Assembly (NCBI RefSeq): GCF_009834875.1
Contig: NZ_WVHT01000003.1
Location: forward strand, 434,001-498,000
Direction: 5' to 3'
Length of the DNA: 64,000 nucleotides
Origin: Hufsiella arboris
GTDB lineage: Bacteria; Bacteroidota; Bacteroidia; Sphingobacteriales; Sphingobacteriaceae
The notes under the pieces are model-generated. The model saw nothing but the letters and a program-made list of their open reading frames with translations. It was not told the origin of the DNA and made no database searches. Position 1 is the first letter of the stretch. Each line of letters opens with the position of its first letter. The position numbers were made by a program, and so were the translations under genes. This document shows, piece by piece, positions 17,275-26,315 of the stretch.

Positions 17275-18266
17275 ATGACGGGCGATCTCAAATTTCTCAA
17301 ATATGCTTTCAGAGCGTTTTTTGTTTTGTTTTTGAGTGCCCTTTCCTCAATCCTGTTTGCTCAAACACTGGTAATGAATTATAAGGTTTACTACGCACGT
17401 ACCGAATCGGGCGGCCATGAACTATTAATTTTAAGAAAGTTTGAAAGCGAAGGCAAAACCACTTTCCTGGCTGTCGATCCTGTCGATCTAAGTACTATGG
17501 TGACCGAAATTCCGGAGAACCGATTACAAAAATTAAGCTGGCCGCAGGCAAAAAGCCACTTTTCTAAAACACCTTTCATAAAATCGCTTCAGCTAGCAGG
17601 GAGACAGGCGATTCCTTTACAAAATGCCGGCATCGACCACGCCATACCAAAAGAAAAAGGAATTGCATTGACCGTTGATCTCTGTCCGTCGCATAAACCG
17701 CTCGACCGGTTACTGTTCACTGATATTTTCACCGAGTTCCGGAAAATCGAAGAGCCCGCTCCTGTCGCGGTTTCTGTTTCTGGCCTGTGGATGATCAAGC
17801 ACCAGGACGATCTAAACTGGTTGAAAAGCCTCGTCCAAAAAAAGGAGCTCGAAATAACATGGATCAATCATTCATACCATCATGAAGTAAACCGTTTGCC
17901 CTTATCGGAAAATTTCATGCTGGCAAGAAACACCGATTTAGACGTAGAAATTTTAGAGAACGAAAAACTGATGCTTACAAACGGGTTGGTGCTTCGGTGT
18001 TCTTTCGTTTCCCGGGACTGGTTTCCGACCAGCAGATAGTTGATAAAGTTCTTTCTTACGGTTTAATTCCTGTGGGCAGCGATGCCTGGCTGGCAAAAGG
18101 AGAGCAGGCAAAAACCGGAAGTATTGTACTGATACATGGAAACGGCAATGAAGAAATCGGAGTTCAGGATTTTATTCAGTTATTGAAAAAAGAACAAGTG
18201 GATATAAAAAATAAACAATGGCTTTTGTATGATCTGCGGCAGGGACTTGAAAGAGAGTTCAATTGA
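17275..18266 (+). pseudogene. Polysaccharide deacetylase-like gene broken by a frameshift
   Basis: Two overlapping frames together encode one protein. The first (17275-18039) has a signal peptide (about residues 10-30, ending SSILFAQ), the NodB-like first motif ALTVDLCPSHKP and the metal histidines in WINHSYHHEVNR. It then turns into an unrelated tail. The second (readable from about 17988 to 18266) continues with GASVFFRFPGLVSDQQ (the RxPG motif) and GSIVLIHGNGNE (the LxH motif). The frame moves by -1, as if one base were lost in the G/T-rich stretch at about 17983-17992. Joined length would be about 330 residues. It may be a true pseudogene or a sequencing error; all catalytic motifs are otherwise intact. 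Confidence 0.82.
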
Positions 18267-18362
18267 GCAATACGAACGCCCTCAGTCTAACTTCCTTCTA
18301 GTGCATTCCGATTGCTTAAATAATTTTCATTTTATATATTTAACTAATCGAAAACTAAATAT

Positions 18363-18827
18363 ATGAAATTCAAAATTACTTTTCTAATCCTGACAGCTGC
18401 AATTCTTGGCTGCGAGAAAAATGAACAAAAAGAGTTTGTCGAAGAGATTAACGGGAACTATTATATTGCTTCAATCACCTTGTCAAAGTCAGATCTAACA
18501 ACTGATTCCATAACACTTACAAATGTCGGTGAATTTGTTTTTGATGGCTGCCCGATTCAAAAAAACAAATCAAAAGGTTTTTGTCCCGGCTACTATATCT
18601 TTAACGGTGAACCAAAAGTCAAGTTTGGATACAACCAAGCCGATGAATTGACACCCTATGGGTTAAGAATCCAACCTAATAATACCATCGTTATAACGGG
18701 TTTAAATTTACTAAGCGTTTACAACTTTGAACGGTCTTCTGCAAATCAAATTAAGCTGTCGACTAATCAGCTAGTCACCAATAAGCAAGCGAGAATTGCT
18801 GTAAAAATGATCCTTAGTAAGAAATAA
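18363..18827 (+). CDS. Hypothetical lipoprotein (154 aa)
   Basis: Not recognised. A lipoprotein signal ends in the lipobox ILGC (Cys18), followed by KNEQKE. The rest is a mostly polar beta-rich domain with two cysteines (DGCPIQ and KGFCPGYY) that could pair in a disulfide. An ATTG, 20 bases, TATATTTA arrangement upstream is a variant promoter. It converges on the 44-aa membrane protein gene with no gap between the stop codons. Confidence 0.75.
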   Translation: MKFKITFLILTAAILGCEKNEQKEFVEEINGNYYIASITLSKSDLTTDSITLTNVGEFVFDGCPIQKNKSKGFCPGYYIFNGEPKVKFGYNQADELTPYGLRIQPNNTIVITGLNLLSVYNFERSSANQIKLSTNQLVTNKQARIAVKMILSKK

Positions 18828-18962
18828 TTATTTTCCAGCGACTTTGGAACCGATAAAATAAAAGATGACCAGCCAGATCAGTCCTTTAATCAGGAAGAAC
18901 ATAAACCCTGCGAAACCCAGACGTTTAAACCATAATACGAGTTTTTCTTTATTGATGGCCAT
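18828..18962 (-). CDS. Small single-span membrane protein (44 aa)
   Basis: A complete frame with ATG at 18962 and TAA at 18828. The protein begins MAINKEKLVLWFKRLGFAG, continues into the hydrophobic segment FMFFLIKGLIWLVIFYFIG and ends SKVAGK. A basic amphipathic N-terminus before one membrane helix suggests an inner-membrane microprotein. The stop abuts that of the upstream lipoprotein gene exactly, a packing common for real convergent genes. Function unknown. Confidence 0.68.
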   Translation of the reverse strand: MAINKEKLVLWFKRLGFAGFMFFLIKGLIWLVIFYFIGSKVAGK

Positions 18963-19349
18963 TTTGGTAAATATATAAATTGTGATTTAACCAAAAAACA
19001 GTCAAAAGAACTTGCTGTCGTAAAGAACGGAAATAGCCGAAACTTGTCAGGTCAATGAAAGTGAAATTTTTGTGCAATGAAACATGATCGCGTGAAAAGC
19101 TTTTTTGGTGTAAAACTGCAAAACAAACTTTTTCATTTACAAAAACTTGTAACAACGGCAAAACTGCAATTGCATATAGACTACAGCAATTCGTTTCAAT
19201 ATATGAACATACATACCACCCTTATTTCGGTAAGCTAATTGGCTTAATGAATATCTTGTTAGTCGGGAAATGCTTTAACTATTTTGAAAACGTATAATTC
19301 CATCACGTAAATACAAGACTAGGATTGCGGGAAAATTTACAATTTAAGC
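18963..19349. other. Intergenic stretch without a recognisable gene
   Basis: 387 A/T-rich bases. A 70-codon minus-strand frame runs into it from the 44-aa gene region but lacks family features and codon bias. No RNA structure or promoter pair stood out. Confidence 0.5.
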
Positions 19350-19790
19350 CTACGCGCCAAATTGCTTCAAATGATGATCGGAATGCTTATATACAAGATA
19401 ACCCGTTTGCTCCTTCGTCATCACACCAAAAAAAGGATGAATGATCCCATTACCTGAAAAGGTTTGATACTCAGCGAGGAGTTTTATCCATTTCTCTTTT
19501 TCTTCAGCGACATCTGTATTTTCCCTTATCTTAAAAGAATGAACAGTTGGCATGTTTTTCTTCATAGGTTCATCTTTCATTATGTCTTTCAGTGCCATCT
19601 TCCCAAAAAGCTTGCCAAGGAATGACTGCTTATATTTTGTTTTATTCAGGGCCATTTCCTCCCACTGCGTGCAATGTTTCAACATTTGCGAAACATTCAT
19701 TTTACCCCATTGAGCTTTACTGTTATCATTTAGCGAACTAATTCGATTTATTAATTCATCCCGTGTAGTTTTATCAAATATTGTTTTCAT
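19350..19790 (-). CDS. DUF1569 (DinB-like fold) protein
   Basis: A 146-residue cytoplasmic protein of the DUF1569 family, related to DinB/YfiT four-helix proteins that can bind a metal through histidines. The N-terminus MKTIFDKTTRDELINRI, the QWGKMNVSQMLKHCTQWEEMAL block and the C-terminal GYLVYKHSDHHLKQFG with clustered histidines are typical. I use the ATG at 19790; the open frame extends only three codons more. It is isolated, with intergenic DNA on both sides. The 432-base gap to ahcY (19791-20222) holds a repeat-like element and a terminator, described separately. Biochemical function unknown. Confidence 0.85.
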   Translation of the reverse strand: MKTIFDKTTRDELINRISSLNDNSKAQWGKMNVSQMLKHCTQWEEMALNKTKYKQSFLGKLFGKMALKDIMKDEPMKKNMPTVHSFKIRENTDVAEEKEKWIKLLAEYQTFSGNGIIHPFFGVMTKEQTGYLVYKHSDHHLKQFGA

Positions 19791-20005
19791 GACGATCAAT
19801 ATAATAGATAAAAATACGGCATCTGATATCTGTTAGTGAGTCGTAAAAGCGTCAATAAGCATTGTTAAATACGACAAAGTTGATCGGTAACTTATTGTTT
19901 TCCGATGATTTAGAACGCACTGTTACGTTTTAATCGATTCTGATAGCCCCGTCAATGCTGTAAGCTTGAAATGAAAGGTAAAACGTTATGAAATGCTTCT
20001 AGGGC

Positions 20006-20077
20006 TTCAAGGCTTTACGCGTATGCCGGGTTTACAATCGTTACTGCATAGCTGCTATTTAACTGTGAAAGATGGCC
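20006..20077. repeat. Degenerate intergenic repeat, copy A (3' side of ahcY)
   Basis: Shares a spaced pattern with 21787-21842: TTCA, GGC, TTACGC, TGCCGG, then GCTGCT and a terminal GGCC, in the same order and orientation. About 18 of the first 24 bases agree. This looks like a decayed interspersed element; no ORF or terminal inverted repeat is seen. Confidence 0.4.
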
Positions 20078-20080
20078 AAC

Positions 20081-20112
20081 AAAAAAGGGACATGCATTTG
20101 CACATCCCTTTT
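20081..20112 (-). terminator. Terminator-like hairpin downstream of ahcY
   Basis: GGGA/TCCC arms (20087-20090, 20105-20108) with partly paired inner sequence. On the minus strand a T run follows (20081-20086). It is 110 bases beyond the ahcY stop, so ahcY would have a long 3' untranslated region. Confidence 0.65.
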
Positions 20113-20222
20113 CAAATAAATATAAATTGCTTTGTACCTCGCAATAATGGTAATCAGCAATTCGCAGATTCTTCATTCCTCATAGTCGCCCTCAGGCATT
20201 CCATTCAGAATTACAGCACTGA

Positions 20223-21539
20223 TTAATACCGGTAATGCTCTGGTTTGAACGGACCTTCAACCGGCACACCGATATATTCAGCCTGGTGTGCATCCAAAAC
20301 ATCCAGTTCAACACCGATTTTCGCTAGGTGCAAACGGGCAACTTTCTCATCCAGATGCTTAGGCAAAGTGTAAACTTTGTTTTCGTATTTGCCATGATTT
20401 GTCCAAAGCTCCAATTGCGCCAACGTTTGATTGGTGAACGAGTTCGACATCACAAATGATGGGTGGCCAGTTGCACAACCAAGGTTAACCAAACGGCCTT
20501 CTGCCAGCACGATTACATCTTTACCGTCGATAGTGTATTTATCAACCTGTGGTTTGATTTCGATTTTGGTGTGACCATAGTTTTGGTTCAACCACGCCAT
20601 GTCAATTTCGTTATCGAAGTGACCGATGTTACAAACGATCGCTTTATCTTTTAACGCTTTAAAGTGCTCTGCACGAACGATATCACAGTTTCCTGTCGTA
20701 GTTACAACGATGTCAGCTTCTTTAACTGCGGTAGCAAATTTCTTTACTTCGTAACCTTCCATTGCTGCCTGAAGCGCACAGATCGGGTCGATTTCAGTAA
20801 CGATAACACGAACGCCTTGTGAGCTTAGCGATTCTGCCGAACCTTTACCCACATCTCCATAACCCGCAACAACAGCAACTTTACCAGCCATCATTACGTC
20901 GGTAGCGCGACGGATCGCGTCAACCAGTGACTCGCGGCAGCCATACTTGTTGTCGAATTTTGACTTGGTAACTGAATCGTTTACGTTGATAGCCGGCAAG
21001 TGTAATGTTCCGTTTTTCATGCGCTCGTATAAACGGTGAACACCGGTAGTGGTTTCTTCAGATAAACCACGGATCTCAGCGATCAGCTCAGGATATTTGT
21101 CGAATACCATGTTAGTCAAATCACCACCGTCATCCAGGATCATGTTTAACGGTTTGCGATCTTCGCCGAAATGCAAAGTTTGCTCGATGCACCAATCAAA
21201 CTCTTCAGCATTCATACCTTTCCAGGCATAAACCTGGATACCTGCAGCAGCAATTGCAGCAGCAGCATGATCCTGCGTTGAAAAAATGTTGCATGACGAC
21301 CAGGTTACTTCGGCACCCAGTTCAACCAGCGTTTCAATTAAAACCGCTGTCTGAATGGTCATGTGCAAACATCCTGCGACGCGTGCGCCTTTAAGAGGTT
21401 TTGATGGACCAAACTCCTCGCGCAGGGACATTAGTCCGGGCATTTCTGCTTCTGCAAGTTCAATCTCTTTGCGGCCCCATTCCGCCAGTGAAATGTCCTT
21501 CACTTTGTAAGGAACATAAGAAGTCTCTACTGATGACAT
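20223..21539 (-). CDS. ahcY: Adenosylhomocysteinase
   Basis: NAD-dependent S-adenosyl-L-homocysteine hydrolase, which removes the product of SAM-dependent methylations to give homocysteine and adenosine. Motifs: [57 protein letters not shown] with the active-site lysine, the NAD loop [15 protein letters not shown] and the C-terminal FKPEHYRY. I start at ATG 21539 ([16 protein letters not shown]), giving 438 residues; the open frame extends 12 non-conserved codons upstream that contain the promoter-proximal leader. A well-formed promoter lies at 21562-21593. Confidence 0.97.
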   Translation of the reverse strand: MSSVETSYVPYKVKDISLAEWGRKEIELAEAEMPGLMSLREEFGPSKPLKGARVAGCLHMTIQTAVLIETLVELGAEVTWSSCNIFSTQDHAAAAIAAAGIQVYAWKGMNAEEFDWCIEQTLHFGEDRKPLNMILDDGGDLTNMVFDKYPELIAEIRGLSEETTTGVHRLYERMKNGTLHLPAINVNDSVTKSKFDNKYGCRESLVDAIRRATDVMMAGKVAVVAGYGDVGKGSAESLSSQGVRVIVTEIDPICALQAAMEGYEVKKFATAVKEADIVVTTTGNCDIVRAEHFKALKDKAIVCNIGHFDNEIDMAWLNQNYGHTKIEIKPQVDKYTIDGKDVIVLAEGRLVNLGCATGHPSFVMSNSFTNQTLAQLELWTNHGKYENKVYTLPKHLDEKVARLHLAKIGVELDVLDAHQAEYIGVPVEGPFKPEHYRY

Positions 21540-21561
21540 AAAATTTATTTTAGATGAGCTG

Positions 21562-21593
21562 CAAAAGTACCGCATTGGCGGATGATTATCAAA
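21562..21593 (-). promoter_or_regulatory. Bacteroidota-type promoter for ahcY
   Basis: On the minus strand a perfect TTTG (plus 21590-21593), a 20-base spacer and a perfect TACTTTTG (plus 21562-21569), 22 bases before the chosen ATG at 21539. Its position supports the downstream start. Confidence 0.8.
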
Positions 21594-21786
21594 CTTTTAA
21601 GGGCGTGTAATGAATAATTGACTGGATATTGGGAAATAGATTTGCTCGTTGTTTTCAAAGCATTAACAAAAAATTGCGCTAGACAACCTTTCTTAAAATG
21701 GAGCAACTATTTAAATGATTAATTTTTATTAGAAAAGCAAGGCTTTACTCTCAATCAAAGTCAGTCCCGTGATCCGCTCATACGCC

Positions 21787-21842
21787 TTCAGGCATTACGC
21801 TCTTGCCGGTATCCGCTGCTCCCGAATTTAAAGTGGGAGGCC
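21787..21842. repeat. Degenerate intergenic repeat, copy B (5' side of ahcY)
   Basis: Second copy of the pattern seen at 20006-20077. The 374-base gap between ahcY and the bactofilin gene (21540-21913) otherwise holds the ahcY promoter and the bactofilin hairpin; no gene is visible. Confidence 0.4.
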
Positions 21843-21876
21843 ATTCGCTAGAATGTTGCAGCCTTAACGCACGATT

Positions 21877-21910
21877 TAACGCAGACAGCGTTTAAACACT
21901 GTCTGCGTTA
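21877..21910 (-). terminator. Hairpin after the bactofilin gene
   Basis: A perfect 12-base stem TAACGCAGACAG/CTGTCTGCGTTA with a 10-base loop, three bases past the bactofilin stop. No long T run follows, so it may act as a 3' stabiliser as much as a terminator. Confidence 0.65.
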
Positions 21911-21913
21911 TCG

Positions 21914-22297
21914 CTATGACGCGCTTTGAAGCAATTCTTGCTTTTTTCTGCTTGATTCCATAGATAAGGCGCCGTTGTAAACTGCCCCCGGATCAACCTG
22001 TAACTGCTGCGTTTGCAGGTCACCGGTTACGTTACCAGTGCTTTTAATTTCAATGGATTGAGCTTTAACGTTTCCAATGACAGTGCCGTAAATTACGAAG
22101 TCCTTTGTATGAATGTCACCGGTTATCAAACCCTTTTCGCCAAGGATCAGGCCCTGTTCAATGGTAACGTTGCCTTGAACCGTTCCGTCTATGCGGGCAA
22201 CGGCCGGAGCTTTAACCTGGCCTTCAATAGTACATCCTTCGCTGATAAGTGTGGAAATATTTTGCTCGCTTAAATCAAGCTTCTTTTTTTGAAACAT
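21914..22297 (-). CDS. Bactofilin (DUF583) cytoskeletal protein
   Basis: Self-assembling beta-helix scaffold protein. The 127 residues show the bactofilin core: STLISEGCTIEGQVKAPAVARIDGTVQGNV followed by repeating strand turns LILGEKGLITGDI, FVIYGTVIGNVKAQSIEIKSTG and VTGDLQTQQLQVDPGA, with short charged tails. It lies 9 bases downstream of an M23 peptidase gene on the same strand. In other bacteria this pairing directs local cell-wall hydrolysis; the same role here is inference from gene order. Confidence 0.94.
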   Translation of the reverse strand: MFQKKKLDLSEQNISTLISEGCTIEGQVKAPAVARIDGTVQGNVTIEQGLILGEKGLITGDIHTKDFVIYGTVIGNVKAQSIEIKSTGNVTGDLQTQQLQVDPGAVYNGALSMESSRKKQELLQSAS

Positions 22298-22306
22298 ATC
22301 GTGTGA

Positions 22307-23164
22307 TTAATTCAGGCGGAGATAATTTACTGGGTTAACCAGTTTACCGTTTTTACGAACTTCATAATGAAGGTGATTTCCTGTGGAGCGCCCGGTCGAT
22401 CCAACCAGGCCAATATTATCCCCCACTTTCACCTTTTCCCCTTCGGAAACATTGATTTTTGATAAATGCCCGTAAAGTGTTTCGTAATTATTCGCATGAC
22501 GGATTCGGACGCAGTTACCATAACCGTTGGACCATCCCGCACTTACAACCGTTCCGTTGGCAGTGCAGGTAACTTTATCACCCTTGTTCCCGCGAAAATC
22601 TATACCCGGGTGAAATTCGGCATGGCCGCCGTTAAAAGGATCACTCCGATAACCGAAAAAGGAAGTCAGGTCACTCACTTTGGGATAACCCATCGGCGTT
22701 GAAGCGACGTCCTTTAATATTCTCGACAAATAATCGTCGTACATAGCGAACGATTGCTCTTCAGAAAGTGCAGTATCAATTTTCGGTCCGCCGATCGATT
22801 TATGAGAGAAGCCCTTTAAACCGCGCTTTGCCAGGTATGAATTGATATTTTTTAGCTTTGATTCGATGCCTTCTATATATTGCTGAGCCCGGCTCTGAGT
22901 TTCTTTAACAGTATCAGCTTTCGGAATTTGGCCCTGCAATCTATATACTTCGGCAATTAGCTTTTGACGCTCCTCGGCATTCCGTTTATTTTCTTTTTTG
23001 AGATAAATAACCGAAACAACCAACGATAAAACAACAAGAACCGCAAACACCGCATAGTGCTTTAACCGGTAAATGTGTTTAGTTTTAATGCGCAGCGATT
23101 GTGTTTGCTGCTGATTTTTATTAACAATAATGACGGTGCTTACGTCATTTTTTATTTTCCCCAT
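22307..23164 (-). CDS. Membrane-anchored M23 (LytM) peptidoglycan endopeptidase
   Basis: A 285-residue inner-membrane protein. A basic cytoplasmic N-terminus leads to one transmembrane helix (about 37-55, AVFAVLVVLSLVVSVIYL). A periplasmic coiled-coil segment (about 58-110) comes next and the LytM domain from about 165. Zinc ligands are visible in FHPGIDFRG, the HLSKINV region and GNHLHYEVR, so the enzyme is probably active rather than a degenerate activator. It is expected to cleave peptide cross-links. It is transcribed just upstream of the bactofilin gene, suggesting that the scaffold localises the hydrolase. Confidence 0.94.
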   Translation of the reverse strand: MGKIKNDVSTVIIVNKNQQQTQSLRIKTKHIYRLKHYAVFAVLVVLSLVVSVIYLKKENKRNAEERQKLIAEVYRLQGQIPKADTVKETQSRAQQYIEGIESKLKNINSYLAKRGLKGFSHKSIGGPKIDTALSEEQSFAMYDDYLSRILKDVASTPMGYPKVSDLTSFFGYRSDPFNGGHAEFHPGIDFRGNKGDKVTCTANGTVVSAGWSNGYGNCVRIRHANNYETLYGHLSKINVSEGEKVKVGDNIGLVGSTGRSTGNHLHYEVRKNGKLVNPVNYLRLN

Positions 23165-23210
23165 TCTTTGTAAAACCCCCTTTTACGAAAACTCAAAAAA
23201 AATCGAAGTG

Positions 23211-23241
23211 TAAATATAATAGTGAGTTTGATATTTACAAT
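23211..23241 (-). promoter_or_regulatory. Probable promoter of the M23-bactofilin operon
   Basis: On the minus strand ATTG (plus 23238-23241), a 19-base spacer and TATATTTA (plus 23211-23218), one mismatch in each box, 46 bases before the M23 ATG. Confidence 0.5.
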
Positions 23242-23347
23242 ACGAAAGTAGCTGAATAAGAATAAGTCAGCAAAATGTTATTATTACGTTATTAAAAACT
23301 TTTGAGTAGTCGATTTATTATTTTTGCGTAAAGAAAACAAAGAACAT

Positions 23348-23758
23348 ATGTATCCAGAATATTTAGTAGCTCCAATGCGCCAGGAGTTGACAAGTGTAGG
23401 TTTCCAGGAATTAAAAACCACAGAAGAAGTAGATCAGGCGATCAAATCAGAAGGAACTGTTTTTGTGGTTGTCAATTCAGTTTGTGGCTGCGCTGCTGCC
23501 AATGCTCGTCCTGCTGCTAAAATGGCTACTCAAAATGAGAAACGCCCGAATAAGCTGGTAACTGTTTTTGCCGGCATGGAAAAAGATGCGGTTGATCAGG
23601 CACGTTCGCTAATGCTACCTTATCCTCCATCATCTCCTTCAATGGCTTTATTTAAAGATGGCAAATTAGTTCATATGATCGAGCGCCATCAAATCGAGGG
23701 TCGCCCGGCACAAATGATTGCCGACAACCTGGTTAACGCGTTCGACCAATACTGCTAA
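23348..23758 (+). CDS. BrxA/BrxB-family bacilliredoxin
   Basis: Small thioredoxin-fold protein of the YphP/YqiW (DUF1094) type that reverses bacillithiol mixed disulfides. The active-site CGC is in NSVCGCAAANARPAAKMA, and the family ends appear as MYPEYLVAPMRQEL and MIADNLVNAFDQYC. I start at ATG 23348, 136 residues; the open frame begins earlier with a TTG lying inside a TATTTTTG -7-like box (23319-23326), so that upstream start is not credible. It implies bacillithiol-type redox buffering, although no bsh synthesis gene is in the window. Confidence 0.93.
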   Translation: MYPEYLVAPMRQELTSVGFQELKTTEEVDQAIKSEGTVFVVVNSVCGCAAANARPAAKMATQNEKRPNKLVTVFAGMEKDAVDQARSLMLPYPPSSPSMALFKDGKLVHMIERHQIEGRPAQMIADNLVNAFDQYC

Positions 23759-23787
23759 ACAGCGTTAAACGATATCAAAAAAGCTCT

Positions 23788-23809
23788 GCCCCATGGCGGG
23801 GCTTTTTTA
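23788..23809 (+). terminator. Intrinsic terminator after the bacilliredoxin gene
   Basis: GCCCC/GGGGC stem with a 5-base loop followed by six T residues. Confidence 0.82.
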
Positions 23810-23836
23810 TTTTCTTGCGTACATTCACGTTTTAAA

Positions 23837-26305
23837 ATGTCGCAAATGAATTTAAAATTTATCAAAAACACCTCTTTTGTGTGCATGATTGCCTCGGCGA
23901 TTACTCTGCATGCACAACCCGAAAAGGATAGCACACTTTCAGTCTACCGCGCAACGGCCACAAAACTCAATGCGTTAGTGCATACTAAGCTTGACGTTCG
24001 CTTTGATTACGCGAAACGGTATCTATACGGCAAAGAATGGGTAACCTTAAAACCTTATGCCTACGCAACAGATTCGTTAACACTTGATGCAAAAGGGATG
24101 GATCTAAAAACGATATCATTAGTAAACGGCAGTTCGCTAAAGCCTCTCAAATACGCCTATAATGGCGATCAAATAAAGATAAAACTTGATCGTACTTATG
24201 CTCCTGCAGAGAGTTACACCGTATTTCTGGATTACACCGCCAAACCAAATGAATTAAAAGTAAAAGGCAGCTCGGCTATAAACGATGCAAAAGGCCTGTA
24301 CTTTATTAATCCTGACAGCGCAATTGCAGGCAAACCTGTTCAGATATGGACTCAAGGCGAGTCAGAATCATCCTCAGCCTGGTTCCCGACAATTGATAAA
24401 CCTAACCAGAAAACCACATCAGAAATCAACATTACCTATCCTGCAAAATATGTAAGTCTTTCAAATGGCAAGCTGGTTAAGCAAGTGAAAAACGCAAACG
24501 GAACGCGCACGGATACCTGGAAAATGGATCTGCCGCACTCGCCTTACCTATTCATGATGGCGGTAGGGAACTTTAAAATTTACCACGACAAATGGAAAGA
24601 CAAAGAAGTTAGTTATTACCTGGAACCCGCCTTTGCACCTTATGCAAAACAAATTTTCGGACTGACTCCTGAGATGATCGGGTTCTTTTCCAAAAAGTTA
24701 GGTGTCGATTATCCGTGGAATAAATACAGCCAGGTCGTTGTACGTGATTACGTTAGTGGTGCAATGGAGAATACGACCGCCACACTACATGGCGATTTTG
24801 TTCAGCAGACGCCGCGCGAACTGGCTGACCAATATTATGGTACAGGAGAAAGTGTCATTGCACATGAGTTATTTCACCAATGGTTTGGCGATTACGTCAC
24901 AACCGAAAGCTGGAGTAACTTAACTGTAAACGAATCGTTCGCGGATTTTAGCGAAACTATTTGGGCTGAATATAAATATGGAAAAGATGCAGCCGATGCT
25001 TATAACCATCGGTCGATGCTTGCATATTTACGGACGCCCGGCAATGATACCAAAGATCTTGTCCGTTTTCATTACGACGACAAGGAAGATGTTTTTGATG
25101 CTGTGACCTATCAGAAAGGTGGTCGGATTTTAATGATGCTTCGTAATTATCTCGGAGACGCTGTCTTTTTCAAGGGATTGAATATCTATCTCAAACAAAA
25201 TGCTTTGAATAATGGCGAAGCACAGCAGCTTCGCCTTGCTTTAGAGCAGGCTAGCGGAAAAGACCTTAACTGGTTTTTCAACCAATGGTATTACTATCAC
25301 GGCCATCCAAAATTAACCATCGATTACAATTGGGATGATGCATCAAAAAAGCAGCAGGTTACTATCAAACAAACACAGAACGGTACACCATTTATAATAC
25401 CTATGGCTATCGACGTTTATTCAGGAGGCAAAATGAGCCGGCACCTGGTCACTGTAACTGATTCGGCCCAGACATTCACGTTCAGTGCATCTGCCAAACC
25501 TGATCTTGTTAATGTAGATGGCGATAAACTATTGCTCTGTGAAAAAATTGACCATAAATCTTTGGGGGATTTTGCTTACCAGTATGCACACGCACCATTG
25601 TATATGGATCGGTTGGAGGCTATCCAGGCAGCAACGAAAAAACTGTCTGCTGCAGAGTCCAAAACCATTTTACAAAGTGCGTTAAAAGACAAGTTCTATG
25701 GATTACGCGTTGAAGCAATTAAAAGTTTAAAAGACAGCAAAGATCCTGCTGTTCTAGCGTCTATAAGGACAATTGCGAGCGGAGACCCTAACTACCTTGT
25801 ACAAGCTGAAGCCCTCAATGCCATCACGCCGTTAAAAGATGAAAGTGATCTTCCGCTAATTCGTAAAGCTTTAACAAGTCAGAGTTATACCGTACAAGGC
25901 TCGGCGCTTATGGCTCTGGCTTACCAAAAACCAGATGAGGCTTTACAAGCGGCGAAAGGCCTGGAAAAAAACAGCAAAAAATCCCTTACGGAGGCAGTTA
26001 CTACTGTTTATGCAAAATATGGCAGCGAAGAGCAATTGCCTTTCATTGCAGAAAAATTTGAGAGCGCCGGTCCGCAGGCAAAAATCAATATGACGCCGGC
26101 GTTTATAAACATGCTTGGCAAGTCATCTGACCAGCCGATCATTAAAAAAGGCATTGATCAGCTGAAAGATCTTGGAATAAAATATAAGTCGTATGGAATT
26201 GACAAGTTCGCTGTCACCTTTCTTAACCAGTTAAAACAGCAGAAAGGAAGCGACAAAGCGATTGGCGATTATGTGGACGCTGCCATTGCGGAAATCAATA
26301 AATAA
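23837..26305 (+). CDS. M1-family zinc aminopeptidase with C-terminal HEAT-like region
   Basis: Exported metallo-aminopeptidase of 822 residues. A signal peptide of about 29 residues ends TLHAQ. An N-terminal beta domain is followed by the exopeptidase motif SGAMENTT (near 305). The zinc site HELFHQWFGDY lies at about 346, with the third ligand Glu in NESFADFSE. The last 230 residues are helical and repeat-like (AAESKTILQSALKD, SKDPAVLASIRTIAS, YTVQGSALMALAY), resembling HEAT repeats that cap the active site. A second ATG three codons in (MNLKFI) is an equally possible start. Likely a periplasmic peptide scavenger. Confidence 0.94.
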   Translation: MSQMNLKFIKNTSFVCMIASAITLHAQPEKDSTLSVYRATATKLNALVHTKLDVRFDYAKRYLYGKEWVTLKPYAYATDSLTLDAKGMDLKTISLVNGSSLKPLKYAYNGDQIKIKLDRTYAPAESYTVFLDYTAKPNELKVKGSSAINDAKGLYFINPDSAIAGKPVQIWTQGESESSSAWFPTIDKPNQKTTSEINITYPAKYVSLSNGKLVKQVKNANGTRTDTWKMDLPHSPYLFMMAVGNFKIYHDKWKDKEVSYYLEPAFAPYAKQIFGLTPEMIGFFSKKLGVDYPWNKYSQVVVRDYVSGAMENTTATLHGDFVQQTPRELADQYYGTGESVIAHELFHQWFGDYVTTESWSNLTVNESFADFSETIWAEYKYGKDAADAYNHRSMLAYLRTPGNDTKDLVRFHYDDKEDVFDAVTYQKGGRILMMLRNYLGDAVFFKGLNIYLKQNALNNGEAQQLRLALEQASGKDLNWFFNQWYYYHGHPKLTIDYNWDDASKKQQVTIKQTQNGTPFIIPMAIDVYSGGKMSRHLVTVTDSAQTFTFSASAKPDLVNVDGDKLLLCEKIDHKSLGDFAYQYAHAPLYMDRLEAIQAATKKLSAAESKTILQSALKDKFYGLRVEAIKSLKDSKDPAVLASIRTIASGDPNYLVQAEALNAITPLKDESDLPLIRKALTSQSYTVQGSALMALAYQKPDEALQAAKGLEKNSKKSLTEAVTTVYAKYGSEEQLPFIAEKFESAGPQAKINMTPAFINMLGKSSDQPIIKKGIDQLKDLGIKYKSYGIDKFAVTFLNQLKQQKGSDKAIGDYVDAAIAEINK

Positions 26306-26315
26306 TAAATAAACG

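Noticed and set aside
18949-19161. 70-codon minus-strand frame
   Set aside because: No family features, overlaps the better-supported 44-aa gene start region and lies in A/T-rich non-coding DNA.
19993-20226. 77-codon plus-strand frame in the gap before ahcY
   Set aside because: Runs through the repeat-like element and terminator hairpin, with unnatural composition.
21540-21913. Possible SAM or SAH riboswitch before ahcY
   Set aside because: The leader is about 15-20 bases after the promoter, too short for a riboswitch, and no aptamer motif is visible.
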